This document shows positions 37,166 through 45,298 of a stretch of DNA of 64,000 nt, piece by piece. The DNA comes from Paraburkholderia oxyphila NBRC 105797 (GTDB taxonomy: Bacteria > Pseudomonadota > Gammaproteobacteria > Burkholderiales > Burkholderiaceae). The number at the start of each line of letters is the position of its first letter. Within the stretch, counting starts at the first letter, position 1. The position numbers were made by a program, and so were the translations under genes. The notes under the pieces were generated by a model. The model was not told the DNA's origin and made no database searches. It was given only the letters and a program-made list of their open reading frames with translations. The stretch lies in contig NZ_BAYD01000016.1 in NCBI RefSeq assembly GCF_000685075.1, positions 50,475 through 114,474 on the forward strand, given 5' to 3'.

Positions 37166-37391
37166 CGGGTTGATTCAGTCTAGGCGATCACCGGCGTTTT
37201 TACACACCCTCGGCCGACCTCTGCCTGACACGGATAACTGCGTTCCGAGCGACGGAACAAATGCACCGCAGAAAATATGTGCTTGGCTGGGCGGCACACC
37301 GGCTTGGCAACGATCTATGGGGATGTGTATGTGTGCTCACGCAACCATATCCGCCGTTGCTCTTGGGTGAGCTAACGGCGGCCCCTGATCG

Positions 37392-37595
37392 TTAAGATTG
37401 AACGCCCTTGAGGTGCTCTAGTTTTATAGGCCAGCCGCTTTGATTGGGCTGCGTCACCGACTCTGTCTCAACGCGTTCGAGAATTTTTCCGTCAGCATCC
37501 TTTCTAATTGAGACGGACTTCGTGTACGTGGTCGAAACGCATCCAGAGAAAAAAATAGAAACAAAACAAGCTGCCAAAAAGTATGTCTTCTTCAT
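37392..37595 (-). CDS. Small predicted lipoprotein
   Basis: A 67-residue product starting at the ATG at 37595 (KKTYFLAACFVSIFFSGC). The lipobox FSGC (cysteine at residue 19) marks acylation. The mature part VSTTYTKSVSIRKDADGKILERVETESVTQPNQSGWP is hydrophilic without a known domain. The gene stands alone between IS1182 and IS6 ruins and is AT-richer than its neighbours, so it is a probable newcomer. The stretch 37596-37833 has no firm gene; one 73-codon plus frame with a CxxC pair is open but without family. Confidence 0.6.
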   Translation of the reverse strand: MKKTYFLAACFVSIFFSGCVSTTYTKSVSIRKDADGKILERVETESVTQPNQSGWPIKLEHLKGVQS

Positions 37596-37833
37596 TGGAG
37601 TCATTCTATGTTGAAGGGTCGCGCTTCATCCCTGCTTTGTGTAGAAGGCGCTTGCAGCAAATGCAACGGCACCTTGGTTTCTCTATCCTTGCGTGGAGTG
37701 AGAGAAGACCGCGATGCCAAATCGGGTTTACGGCAGGACGGCGTTCCGACTTTAGGGTACTGGACTGAGCCCGTTCGCTATGCGGCCGCAGGAAGTTGTC
37801 AGGTTAGCGAGCGCGGTGCATTAAAATGAGGCG

Positions 37834-38340
37834 ATGAAGAAGACGAAGTCGCTTTATCACGGTCACCGCTTCCCCGCGAGCGTCATCAGCTGCGCTGTTC
37901 GCTGGCATTTCCGCTTCAACCTGCGCCTGCGCGATATCGAGGAGTTGCTGCTCGAGCGCGGCGTGGTGGTGAACTACGAGACAATCCGTTGCTGGTGCGA
38001 CAAGTGCGGAGCCGCCTTCGCAGGGCGCACAAAGGCGGTGTGACGCAAGTCCGGTAGCACGTGGCATCTGGACGAAGTGTTTGTGACGCTGCGCGGCGAG
38101 CCCTACGTGCTGTGTAGGGCTGTGGATGAATGCGGGCGCCGAGCTGGATGTGCTTCTGCAGAAGCACCGAGACAAGGTCTCGGCCAAACGCTTGTTCAAG
38201 CATCTGCTGCGATCGAATCCCGTGCCCCGGAAAATCGTCACCGACCAACTGCGCAGTTATCCTGCGGAGAAGGCAGGCATCGCAGAACTCGCGGACGTCA
38301 AGCACATGTTCCACCAGTCTGAAGGTAAAGGTCATGGCGC
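37834..38340 (+). pseudogene. Broken IS6-family transposase
   Basis: The first frame reads SLYHGHRFPASVISCAVRWHFRFNLRLRDIEELLLERGVVVNYETIRCWCDK, the IS6 N-terminal part. A TGA at about 38041 interrupts it before GSTWHLDEVFVTLRGEPYVLCRAVDE. A frameshift near 38135 leads to AELDVLLQKHRDKVSAKRLFKHLLRSNPVPRKIVTDQLRSYPAEKAGIAELADVKHMF in another frame. The C-terminal third with the catalytic E is missing after KHMFHQSEG. It is inactive. Confidence 0.9.
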
Positions 38341-38541
38341 TTGAGTCGCTCGGCGATGCCGCGAACCTCTATTGTGAGAGCGTCGCGGCTCCGGACGGTC
38401 TGGTTGCCCGAATTCCGCCGCTCGAACGTCACGCACACGGGAGTTCACTGTATCTGGGCGCCGCGCCGGATCATTGTCACGTCTTCGACGCGGAAGGCAA
38501 GGCCTTCAAGCGCACCGGAGTCCGCGCGTTGGCGGCTTGAC
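38341..38541 (+). pseudogene. C-terminal tail of a MalK/UgpC-like ABC transporter ATPase
   Basis: About 66 codons (ALESLGDAANLYCESVAAPDGLVARIPPLERHAHGSSLYLGAAPDHCHVFDAEGKAFKR) match the TOBE-like regulatory end of sugar-type ABC ATPases. No nucleotide-binding domain precedes it; IS6 debris does. It is a leftover from a deletion. Confidence 0.6.
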
Positions 38542-38700
38542 GAGCCACCACGTATCCATGACACGCTCCTCAGGTTAAATGAAGCCTTCAACGCTCCCCA
38601 TCCAGAAGGACGATCATTCGCACGATGATCCGCTCGCACTGCCCGTTCCCGCTCTCATCGGCGACCAGTTTCCTTGCGCTATCACGTTGCATTGGAGGCG

Positions 38701-39036
38701 ATGAAACTCGGAAAGAGTAATGCGGCGACAGCACAGGCCCTGATGGGAAAGGTACTCGCCGCAGGTCTGCTGGCCGACTGTGGGCATGGGCGGCTGGACC
38801 TCCAGCAAACACGCGCTGCAGAGAAGGCAATCAGGTGTGTGGCGGAGAGCGGCCTGCGGTTCAGGAACTGGAGGCTTTCCGCCGTTGGCTTTGACGCCCT
38901 GCGTACGATGATGGCCGAGCATGATATCCAACTCAGTAACGCGTGCGCGCGGGATGTACTCCGCGTTCTTGAGCACGTGTACCAGTTGGGTCATCGCGCA
39001 GGCGTACCGGCCAGCAAATCCTCATCTGGAGGATAG
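38701..39036 (+). CDS. Plasmid-type hypothetical protein
   Basis: A 111-residue product. The ATG at 38701 is directly preceded by GGAGG. It begins KLGKSNAATAQALMGKVLAAGLLADCGHGRLDLQQTRAAEKAIRCVAESG and continues FRNWRLSAVGFDALRTMMAEHDIQLSNACARDVLRVLEHVYQL. The helical, charged pattern resembles small Burkholderia megaplasmid proteins, but I know no function. It is the first intact gene on the plasmid-like side of the transposon ruins. Confidence 0.55.
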   Translation: MKLGKSNAATAQALMGKVLAAGLLADCGHGRLDLQQTRAAEKAIRCVAESGLRFRNWRLSAVGFDALRTMMAEHDIQLSNACARDVLRVLEHVYQLGHRAGVPASKSSSGG

Positions 39037-39061
39037 CGCTCAAGGCTTTCGCTAACGTGCG

Positions 39062-39530
39062 ATGGTCGCCGCCGCCCAGACAGTTGTGGTTCGTCGCGGG
39101 CCACTGGGGTGGCAAGGGGGCAGCAAACGGCTGATTTATATTAGAAAATATTGGGGCGGCAAGCGAAGACAGCGCCAGTCCTCGCTGTTCCTAACCAGAA
39201 TCCTGCTCGAAAATCAAAGAGCCCCCGACAGCACGGCAATGTGCGTCGGCCATCTCAAGGTCCACGAGGTGGTGCAGTTCACTCAACCCAGCAATGCACT
39301 TGGCCAGACGATTTCGGTAGTGTCATTTACCACCAGTCCTGTCGATGTCCCCGACTGGGCAAAAAACGCCGACGGCCAGCAAGAGGATGGACTCGACATC
39401 AAACTGGCTGACCATGGCAACGCCTCGCGAACCCTCGTGTTGGCGAGCGACGGATGGATTGACGCCAGCGACTTCAGCAGACAACCACGACAAAGGTCGG
39501 TTCGCACCGGCCTTTCTTCCGTGCCGGTGG
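39062..39530 (+). pseudogene. Remnant of an unknown plasmid gene
   Basis: A plus-strand frame is open, but only the middle looks protein-like (GHLKVHEVVQFTQPSNALGQTISVVSFTTSPVDVPDWAKN and RTLVLASDGWIDASDF). It has no clear start, and its last 60 codons overlap the next gene on the other strand. It is probably the 3' end of a broken gene. I know no family. Confidence 0.4.
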
Positions 39531-39533
39531 AGG

Positions 39534-40604
39534 TTAGCGGATGCCCGCCGCCTTTCGCTCGCGCAGCGCGAATTTGCGCAGGCTGGCGTAAGGATCGAAA
39601 AGTCGGCGCGGCAGGCGGAACAGTTTGCACAGTGGCGCCAGTAGGCCGCCAAAGCCCACGCCCGCGACGATGCCGGCCACGATACGCAGATTAGGCCAGT
39701 CTTCGGGCGTCACCCCGAGCAGCAGGATCGCACAGATGCTGATGCACGCCATCGCGCCGAAAAATTCCCACGAGAGCTTGAACGAGTCGATGTCGACCAT
39801 CGCGCACGGGATTTCCTCGGTCTCGTAGGCTTCCTTCTCGAGGACCAGTCGAAGATCGAGCGGTGCCGGCCGCGACGAAACCGGATTGACCAGGCGGGTC
39901 GAGAGCGCCGCGGCGGTGACGTCGACCGCCGGAAAGTCATCCGGCCATTGATGACGTTCCCGCACGCCATAGGCCCGTAGCACCGGCAACGCCCAGTCGG
40001 GGTGGTTGATGGGTTCCAGCAGCTGGTCGTCCAGCACGGCCCAGTGCACGGTCTGGTTCGCGTGCTTCACGGCGTAGAGGGTGAGCCGTTCGGCGGCCGG
40101 ATAGTCATATGGCGCCACATGGGCGGGAATCCACCGGGCGTCCATGTCGCGGAAGAACCCCACGCGATTCTTGCCTTCGTGCGCGAGGAACAGGCCCAGC
40201 GGCTTGATCCACATGAACTCGGCCCGCTCGCGATCTTCTGTCGTGGCCCGCGCCGGCTCCTGCAGTCTGGCCAGTAACTCCGGCCGTTCGGCCTCCGGCA
40301 CTGAGCGTGTCGTCCACCTCCAGCTGGCCCCGATGGTCTGTGAAACCGGCACCAGCGCGCTAAACGCCTCACCATGAGGTTTGAAGCCGCTGAACGGCAT
40401 GACTGTCTGGAAAAAAGCCGCCCCATTTCGCGGGCCGTAGCCGCCATCATGGAGCGCCCCAGTCAGGCGCGGACCTGCCACGCCATGACGGGCCAGTTCG
40501 TCGACCTCGTACTTGGCGTCAACCAGTTGCCGGATTTCCTCGCGCAGCTGCGTGGAAATCTCGTCTGCGACGGCTTCGAGTGGGGAGTACGGTGTTGCGC
40601 TCAT
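39534..40604 (-). CDS. Plasmid-type protein of unknown function with two C-terminal membrane helices
   Basis: A 356-residue product starting at the ATG at 40604 with AAGGAGT upstream. Residues 1-270 are soluble and hydrophilic, with TVMPFSGFKPHGEAFSALVPVSQTIGASWRWTTRSVP and WIKPLGLFLAHEGKNRVGFFRDMDARWIPAHVAPYDYPAAERLTLYAVK. Two hydrophobic helices follow (FFGAMACISICAILLLGV and IVAGIVAGVGFGGLLAPL), then a short basic tail. I recognise no family. Its place at the edge of the ParB/ArdB block suggests a megaplasmid accessory gene. Confidence 0.7.
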   Translation of the reverse strand: MSATPYSPLEAVADEISTQLREEIRQLVDAKYEVDELARHGVAGPRLTGALHDGGYGPRNGAAFFQTVMPFSGFKPHGEAFSALVPVSQTIGASWRWTTRSVPEAERPELLARLQEPARATTEDRERAEFMWIKPLGLFLAHEGKNRVGFFRDMDARWIPAHVAPYDYPAAERLTLYAVKHANQTVHWAVLDDQLLEPINHPDWALPVLRAYGVRERHQWPDDFPAVDVTAAALSTRLVNPVSSRPAPLDLRLVLEKEAYETEEIPCAMVDIDSFKLSWEFFGAMACISICAILLLGVTPEDWPNLRIVAGIVAGVGFGGLLAPLCKLFRLPRRLFDPYASLRKFALRERKAAGIR

Positions 40605-40804
40605 CGTGTCACTCCTTGGCTGGTGAATGATTTGTTAGCTACTCGCTGAAAAGATATCCCAAACGCGCCCATGCGCGTTCTGCAGGCGTCAACGCACGTC
40701 CTCCCTGGCACACGCGTTGCCCCGCGTTCGACGGGCGCGCCCGGCCTCGCGCGTGGCGTATGGGCAACACCGCGCAGCGCGGTATTGCCACCGCCGGCCG
40801 GGTT

Positions 40805-40827
40805 CTCCAAGGGGCATCCCCTTGGAG
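40805..40827. terminator. Strong hairpin, candidate terminator
   Basis: CTCCAAGGGG and CCCCTTGGAG pair perfectly (10 bp) around the loop CAT. No T-tract follows, so it may act as an RNA stabiliser or boundary element rather than a classical terminator. Confidence 0.5.
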
Positions 40828-40832
40828 CACGG

Positions 40833-40874
40833 TATATGTAGACGGAAATGCGTCAGCATTTCCGTCTACATATA
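40833..40874. repeat. Perfect 19-bp inverted repeat
   Basis: TATATGTAGACGGAAATGC (40833-40851) is mirrored exactly by GCATTTCCGTCTACATATA (40856-40874) around the 4-base centre GTCA. It lies only 6 bp after another hairpin, upstream of the plus-strand gene at 41057. The length and perfection suit a partition-protein site, recombination core or operator. Confidence 0.7.
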
Positions 40875-41056
40875 CGTCGTGCCTCGGCTTTGAGCCGACC
40901 GCCCGACGACAGGTCATTCCTGGATCGGAATGAATCGCTTTTGGATCATTTCTGGATTGCTTTCAGAGCATAGAAGATCAGAGGTTGAACACTAATGGTG
41001 CAGCTTTCGATCATTCGCGGCATACTGACGCCGTTTCCTCTCCCGCGAGCGCTCAA

Positions 41057-41629
41057 ATGGACGCCCAAATCGCCGCGCAACGCGCACAACGCCTCGATGC
41101 CCTGTCGGCGGCATCGGATGGCCGGTCCAAGACCGCCCAGCTTCGCGACGTGTTCGACAGCGTCGAGCGCGCCATTCGCGCAGGCGTCCGGTACGCCGCG
41201 ATCATTCAGGACCTGGCCGAGACCGGCCTTGTCTTCACGTACCAGACTTTCGCCCTGACCCTTAAAAGACTCCGGCGCGAGCGCGGCATTGTGCTCCGCC
41301 ACCCCCGCGCGCCACACCCGGACACTGGCCCGGCAGCCCACCGGGCGGAGGACGCGCCGGACCCGGCAACGGCCCGCACGTCAACGCCTGGCAATGACGC
41401 CAGATCCGCTCCGGACGTGGTACCCGCCCCGCCCGTTGTGCGCGAACGTCGCCCGATTGCTCCCGTCGGCGCAAGGCTTCCCGATGACTGGCTCACCGCC
41501 GACCTGACGCGCGAACAAAAACGACTGCTGACATCTGAACAGCGAAGCGCACGCGCGGATGCGAAGGTCAAACAGTACTGGCCTAACCCGTTCGATCCGG
41601 TGCCGCCCAAAAAAGACAACCCCGCCTGA
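41057..41629 (+). CDS. Plasmid protein with a TraK/KfrA-like helical DNA-binding domain
   Basis: A 190-residue product from the ATG at 41057; a TTG at 40985 would add 24 residues and neither start has a strong ribosome site. Residues 20-75 (LRDVFDSVERAIRAGVRYAAIIQDLAETGLVFTYQTFALTLKRLRRERG) resemble the 'AGY-x-x-K-x-I-W ... E-T-G-x-x-F-x-Y-E-T-F' domain of TraK/MobC-like transfer proteins. The rest is proline/alanine-rich and disordered, ending in QKRLLTSEQRSARADAKVKQYWPNPFDP. It lies convergent to parB with a shared hairpin between. A DNA-binding plasmid maintenance or mobilisation role is inferred. Confidence 0.55.
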   Translation: MDAQIAAQRAQRLDALSAASDGRSKTAQLRDVFDSVERAIRAGVRYAAIIQDLAETGLVFTYQTFALTLKRLRRERGIVLRHPRAPHPDTGPAAHRAEDAPDPATARTSTPGNDARSAPDVVPAPPVVRERRPIAPVGARLPDDWLTADLTREQKRLLTSEQRSARADAKVKQYWPNPFDPVPPKKDNPA

Positions 41630-41640
41630 GCGGGGTTGTC
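41615..41640. terminator. Bidirectional hairpin between convergent genes
   Basis: GACAACCCCGC and GCGGGGTTGTC form a perfect 11-bp stem around CTGA, which contains the stop codon of the plus-strand gene. A fitting terminator for both convergent transcripts, though without a long T run. Confidence 0.7.
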
Positions 41641-41687
41641 GTGTTGCGACGCGCAACGGACGTCAAAGACCTGAGGGGCAACCCCGC

Positions 41688-43763
41688 TCAGTGCGGCTCG
41701 TCGTCCTCCTCGTTTGAACCCGCCTGAGTTTCTGATAGTTCGTCAGTTTCGGTCCCGGCGTCGGCTCCATCCTCTTCGTCGTCGTCCTCGCGGTATCCGT
41801 ATGTGACGCGCTCCGGCACTTCGCGGTTGCGCAGGACTTCCGGCAACCAGCCCGAGTCCGTCATGCGAAGCTCTGCCGCCGCTGCTGCGTCGTCCTTCTT
41901 CATGCCGCGCAGTTCGCCCGCCACCTGAGGCGATACGCTCTCACCCACCACCGCTGCAATCCGGTCTTTCGCCACGTGTGCAAAATAACCGGCGCGCGTC
42001 GGTTTCCAGTAACGCGAGAGGTCCACCGCCAGCGTGTTGGCCACCTCGTTCACGGCGTGCGGACGGTCGGCGCTGCTGATCCCGTCAACCGTGGCCGCCA
42101 CGCAGAAGGCAAAGAGATTCGACGTCACGTCCTCGCCCTGTTCCAGCAGCCAGGGCAACAGTTCTTCGGCCCGCCTGGGCAGCATCCGCGCCCACTTCGC
42201 GCGCTCGCCTTCCAGTGCCTTCCAGGCCACGCTTCCGGCCATGTCGTCCGCATTCGATACCAGCGCATCACGCGACGTATGCAGTTCAATCTTCACCGCG
42301 TGGTCGATGTACGACCGCGCATAGACGTCATCGAATACAACCGGAATCATGCGCTGCATCAGCACGGCAAGCGCCACGCCCGGCTGCTGCGCAAGCTCGA
42401 TCTGCACGGCGGCGGTCCGGTGCGCGGTCAGTCGCCTGCACAGCTTTTCGCCATGCAGGGGGCGCTCCTTCGGGGCGCGTGCTGCGTTAGCCATCGCGCT
42501 GCCCACAGGCGACGCGCTTGCCTGCGCACCCGGCGTCGCCTCCCGCCGCACCAGGCCACGCTCGATACACACACGCCCCTCGTCATCGAGATAAACAAAC
42601 GCCCCGGCCTGCTTCATGTCTTCCGGATCGAACGTCTCCAAGCGCTCGGCGTACTGGTCAGCGGCATACGTCGCGGCGGTGGCCGTCGCCTCCAGACGCT
42701 CCTGCAGTGCCTCGTCGGGTTCGCTGTCGTCGTCGTAATACGCGTCGAGCTCCGCCTGCGCGGCGTCACGCGCGGCGCTCAGTTCCGCAAGCTCGGATTC
42801 TTCCTTTTTCGTCGGCTTGCGTGTGGTCGAGGCGATGCGCCCATGACGCATGATTTCCATCGCGTCGTAACGGGTCCGGCATTCCGTCCACTGCCAGCCT
42901 TCCGCCGCGACCGTCTGCGAAAGCGCGATCAGCCGCTCGGTGGCGAGCCGGTGCAGCAGTTCGGCGTCCTCGATGTATCCCGCGTGCTCGTCGGCGCTGA
43001 AGAGGTCACGGCGCACCCGACCGCCCGCCGCTTCGTAAGCATCAAGGCCCACGAACCGGGCCAGGGCGCTGTCCCTCGCATCGATTTCCTCGCGCGTGAT
43101 CGCCGCGCGCAACTCGGCAGGGCGGCGTTGCCACGCGTTCACCGCTTCGTGCCAGACGCGTTCCTGCGTCGCGTGATCGTCGGCCAGAACCAACACCTTG
43201 GCCTGCTCGTAGTCCAGCTTGTCATCACGCAGCAGATCGAGCAGCGTGGGTGCAAGGCTGGCGATTTTCAGCGCGCGGCGCACCGCGACTTCCGGAATGC
43301 TGAAAAGCGCCGCAATGTGCCCGGTACTTTTCCCCTCGTCGACCAGCAGCCCGAAAGCGACCGCCTCATCCGCAATGCACATGGGTTCGCGCGCGCGGTT
43401 CTCGATCAGCGACGCTGCGACCGCTTCGCCTTCGCTGACGATCAGCACCGGCACCTGGTAGTCCTTTGTAATGCGGCCCTGCGAAAACAGCAGATCAAGC
43501 GCGGCGAGTCGCCGCTGGCCCGCGCAGACCCCCAGCTTTGGTAGCTTCGCACGGCCTTTCAGTGCGTGCACGACCAGGTTCTGCAACAGGCCCTTCTCCC
43601 CGATATTCGCGGCGAGGGCTTCAATCTCGTTCGGCGCCTTTTTGCGCACATTCAACGGCGAGAGGGACAGTTGAGAGTACGCCACATAGTCAATGCGACC
43701 CTGCGTACCAGCTTCCACTTCAGCAGGTGTTTCGGTTAGATCACTGCGAATCTCTTTAGCCAC
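41688..43763 (-). CDS. Large ParB/RepB/Spo0J-family protein
   Basis: A 691-residue product using a GTG start at 43763 with GGAG upstream. Residues 30-140 are the ParB N-terminal domain: LSPLNVRKKAPNEIEALAANIGEKGLLQNLVVHAL, GVCAGQRRLAALDLL and SLIENRAREPMCIADEAVAFGLLVDEG. An HTH follows (GHIAALFSIPEVAVRRALKIASLAP). The remaining 500 residues are acidic and helical, with an EEDDE-rich tail. No ParA gene is seen next to it, so it is probably a ParB-like CTPase/nuclease-domain accessory protein found on megaplasmids and ICEs rather than the main partition protein. It is divergent from the antirestriction gene. Confidence 0.82.
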   Translation of the reverse strand: MAKEIRSDLTETPAEVEAGTQGRIDYVAYSQLSLSPLNVRKKAPNEIEALAANIGEKGLLQNLVVHALKGRAKLPKLGVCAGQRRLAALDLLFSQGRITKDYQVPVLIVSEGEAVAASLIENRAREPMCIADEAVAFGLLVDEGKSTGHIAALFSIPEVAVRRALKIASLAPTLLDLLRDDKLDYEQAKVLVLADDHATQERVWHEAVNAWQRRPAELRAAITREEIDARDSALARFVGLDAYEAAGGRVRRDLFSADEHAGYIEDAELLHRLATERLIALSQTVAAEGWQWTECRTRYDAMEIMRHGRIASTTRKPTKKEESELAELSAARDAAQAELDAYYDDDSEPDEALQERLEATATAATYAADQYAERLETFDPEDMKQAGAFVYLDDEGRVCIERGLVRREATPGAQASASPVGSAMANAARAPKERPLHGEKLCRRLTAHRTAAVQIELAQQPGVALAVLMQRMIPVVFDDVYARSYIDHAVKIELHTSRDALVSNADDMAGSVAWKALEGERAKWARMLPRRAEELLPWLLEQGEDVTSNLFAFCVAATVDGISSADRPHAVNEVANTLAVDLSRYWKPTRAGYFAHVAKDRIAAVVGESVSPQVAGELRGMKKDDAAAAAELRMTDSGWLPEVLRNREVPERVTYGYREDDDEEDGADAGTETDELSETQAGSNEEDDEPH

Positions 43764-43988
43764 GGTTATCTCCGGTTATGGCCATCGCAATACGCGAGGC
43801 ACAGAAGATATTATAAGGTCTTAAAGCCCGGATTACATAAGTAAAACCCAATCCGCATTAAAATCTCTCTATTATGCTGCCGAATCAATTGGAAATCATT
43901 TTGCAGAATTCCTTTACATAGGTCTTAAAGACACTATACTTATTTTGTGCCTCGCATGTTGCGATGGCCATAACCGGAGATAACCGTG
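43761..43988. promoter_or_regulatory. Mirror-image divergent promoter/leader of parB-like and ardB genes
   Basis: The 30 bases at 43761-43790 and 43959-43988 are exact reverse complements, and similarity continues outward for about 15 bases (TGTGCCTCGC). Each copy holds the ribosome site (GGAGATAACC) and the GTG start of its gene. Upstream, each arm has a similar promoter: TATAAT for the minus gene and TATACT for the plus gene. GGTCTTAAAG occurs at 43817 and 43921 as a possible shared operator. Both genes are therefore expected to be expressed and translated in step. Confidence 0.7.
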
Positions 43989-44399
43989 ATTGACAATGAA
44001 ACCCGTATTTCTTCTTCTGTCATCCCTGATGAATTGCAACTGAATGTCCTGCCGCGCTATCTTGGCCAGCACTACCTGACCGGCGAAGGGATGGTGTACG
44101 ACTGGGCCGCGCGCCTGTGCAGCCGGTATCAGAACGGCGCGTGGCACTTCTTCTCCCTCTCCAATGGTGGTTTTTACATGGCTCCCGCCGAGATGGGCCG
44201 CGTGCATGTGCGCTGGCACCTGAACGGCTACAACGACATGATGGGCGCGGATGCCTTCGGCGTCACCGTGACGCTCTTCGCGCTCTGCCACCTCGCTGAA
44301 AAGACGCAGGACGATTCCATCATCGATCGTTACCACCAGTTGCGTGAGTTCGCCGTACAGCACGTGGAAGCCGCCAACATCCTGCGCGCCATCGATTAA
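43986..44399 (+). CDS. ardB: ArdB/KlcA-family antirestriction protein
   Basis: A 137-residue protein using a GTG start. LPRYLGQHYLTGEGMVYDWAARLCSRYQNGAWHFFSLSNGGFYMAPA is the ArdB/KlcA signature, followed by MGADAFGVTVTLFALCHLAE. These proteins protect incoming plasmid DNA by blocking type I restriction in vivo without mimicking DNA. Its length and motifs are complete. It is the first gene of a rightward plasmid operon with the DUF932 gene. Confidence 0.92.
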   Translation: MIDNETRISSSVIPDELQLNVLPRYLGQHYLTGEGMVYDWAARLCSRYQNGAWHFFSLSNGGFYMAPAEMGRVHVRWHLNGYNDMMGADAFGVTVTLFALCHLAEKTQDDSIIDRYHQLREFAVQHVEAANILRAID

Positions 44400-44403
44400 C
44401 TGA

Positions 44404-44425
44404 CCGGCCCCGGCCTGCGGGCCGG
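44404..44425 (+). terminator. Intercistronic GC hairpin after ardB
   Basis: CCGGCC and GGCCGG pair around TGCG directly after the ardB stop. Similar hairpins follow the DUF932 gene and the 48849 gene, so it is part of a repeated design that may stabilise or modulate the transcript rather than end it. Confidence 0.5.
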
Positions 44426-45155
44426 ATCTGCTCCATCATTGGGGAAAAGACATGAGTACGCTAGCAAGCCGCTTCAGCAGCAATGCCATTGTCCTGCGCT
44501 CGGATCACCCGCTGACGAACGACGAAATCGCGGAAGTTGCGCCTTCCGTCCTTGCCAACGCCGCGCACGAAAGCCGTTCGGCGCGTTACACCTACATTCC
44601 CACCGTGGATGTACTGGATGCACTCCGGAAGGAAGGCTTTCAGCCCTTCATGGTCTGTCAGACGCGTGTGCGCAATGACGACATGCGCGAATACACCCGG
44701 CACATGCTTCGCCTGCGCCACGCCGACCAGATCACGGGCACGCGCGAAGCGAATGAGGTCATCCTGTTGAACAGCCACAACGGCAGTTCGAGTTATCAGA
44801 TGATCGCCGGAATGATCCGCTGGGCGTGCCAGAACGGGATTGTGTGTGGTAACGACCTCAGCGATATCCGCATCCCGCACAAGGGCGATGTGATCGGTCA
44901 GGTTGTTGAAGGGGCGTTCAAGGTGCTCAAAAACTTCGATCAAACTGCGGAACAGCGCGAAGGCATGGCGGCGACGGTGCTCGATGAGGGCGAACAGATT
45001 GCCTTTGCCCGCGCGGCGCTCACGCTGCGTTATGACGAGAGCAAGCCTGCGCCGGTCACGGAACGCCAGCTTCTCGCGCCGCGCCGCATGGAGGATCGTG
45101 CGCCCGATCTCTGGACCACCTTCAACCGTGTCCAGTAACGTTATGTGCAACGTTA

Positions 45156-45188
45156 CTGGACTTATGTGGCGATGCCGCTTACGTGGAG
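45156..45188 (+). repeat. Left subterminal inverted repeat of the RIT element
   Basis: CTGGACTTATGTGGCGATGC then CGCTTACGTGGAG. It matches the reverse complement of the right end at about 27 of 33 positions, with CTGGACTTATGT and CGCTTACGT fully shared. Confidence 0.8.
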
Positions 45189-45298
45189 CAATTCAACAGA
45201 CCCTGCGTCGGTTGGGAATTTCTCTCGCCACATCTGCACATTACTTTTCAGATCGCGCTAGCGTTGAGATCCCTGATCCATTTCAAGAGGTGATCGTC

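Noticed and set aside
41976..43544. A 522-codon plus-strand frame
   Set aside because: Antisense to the ParB-like gene; low-complexity and without motif.
41688..43763. A complete partition system
   Set aside because: No ParA ATPase and no cluster of parS-like repeats is visible next to the ParB-like gene, so a full parABS locus is not supported.
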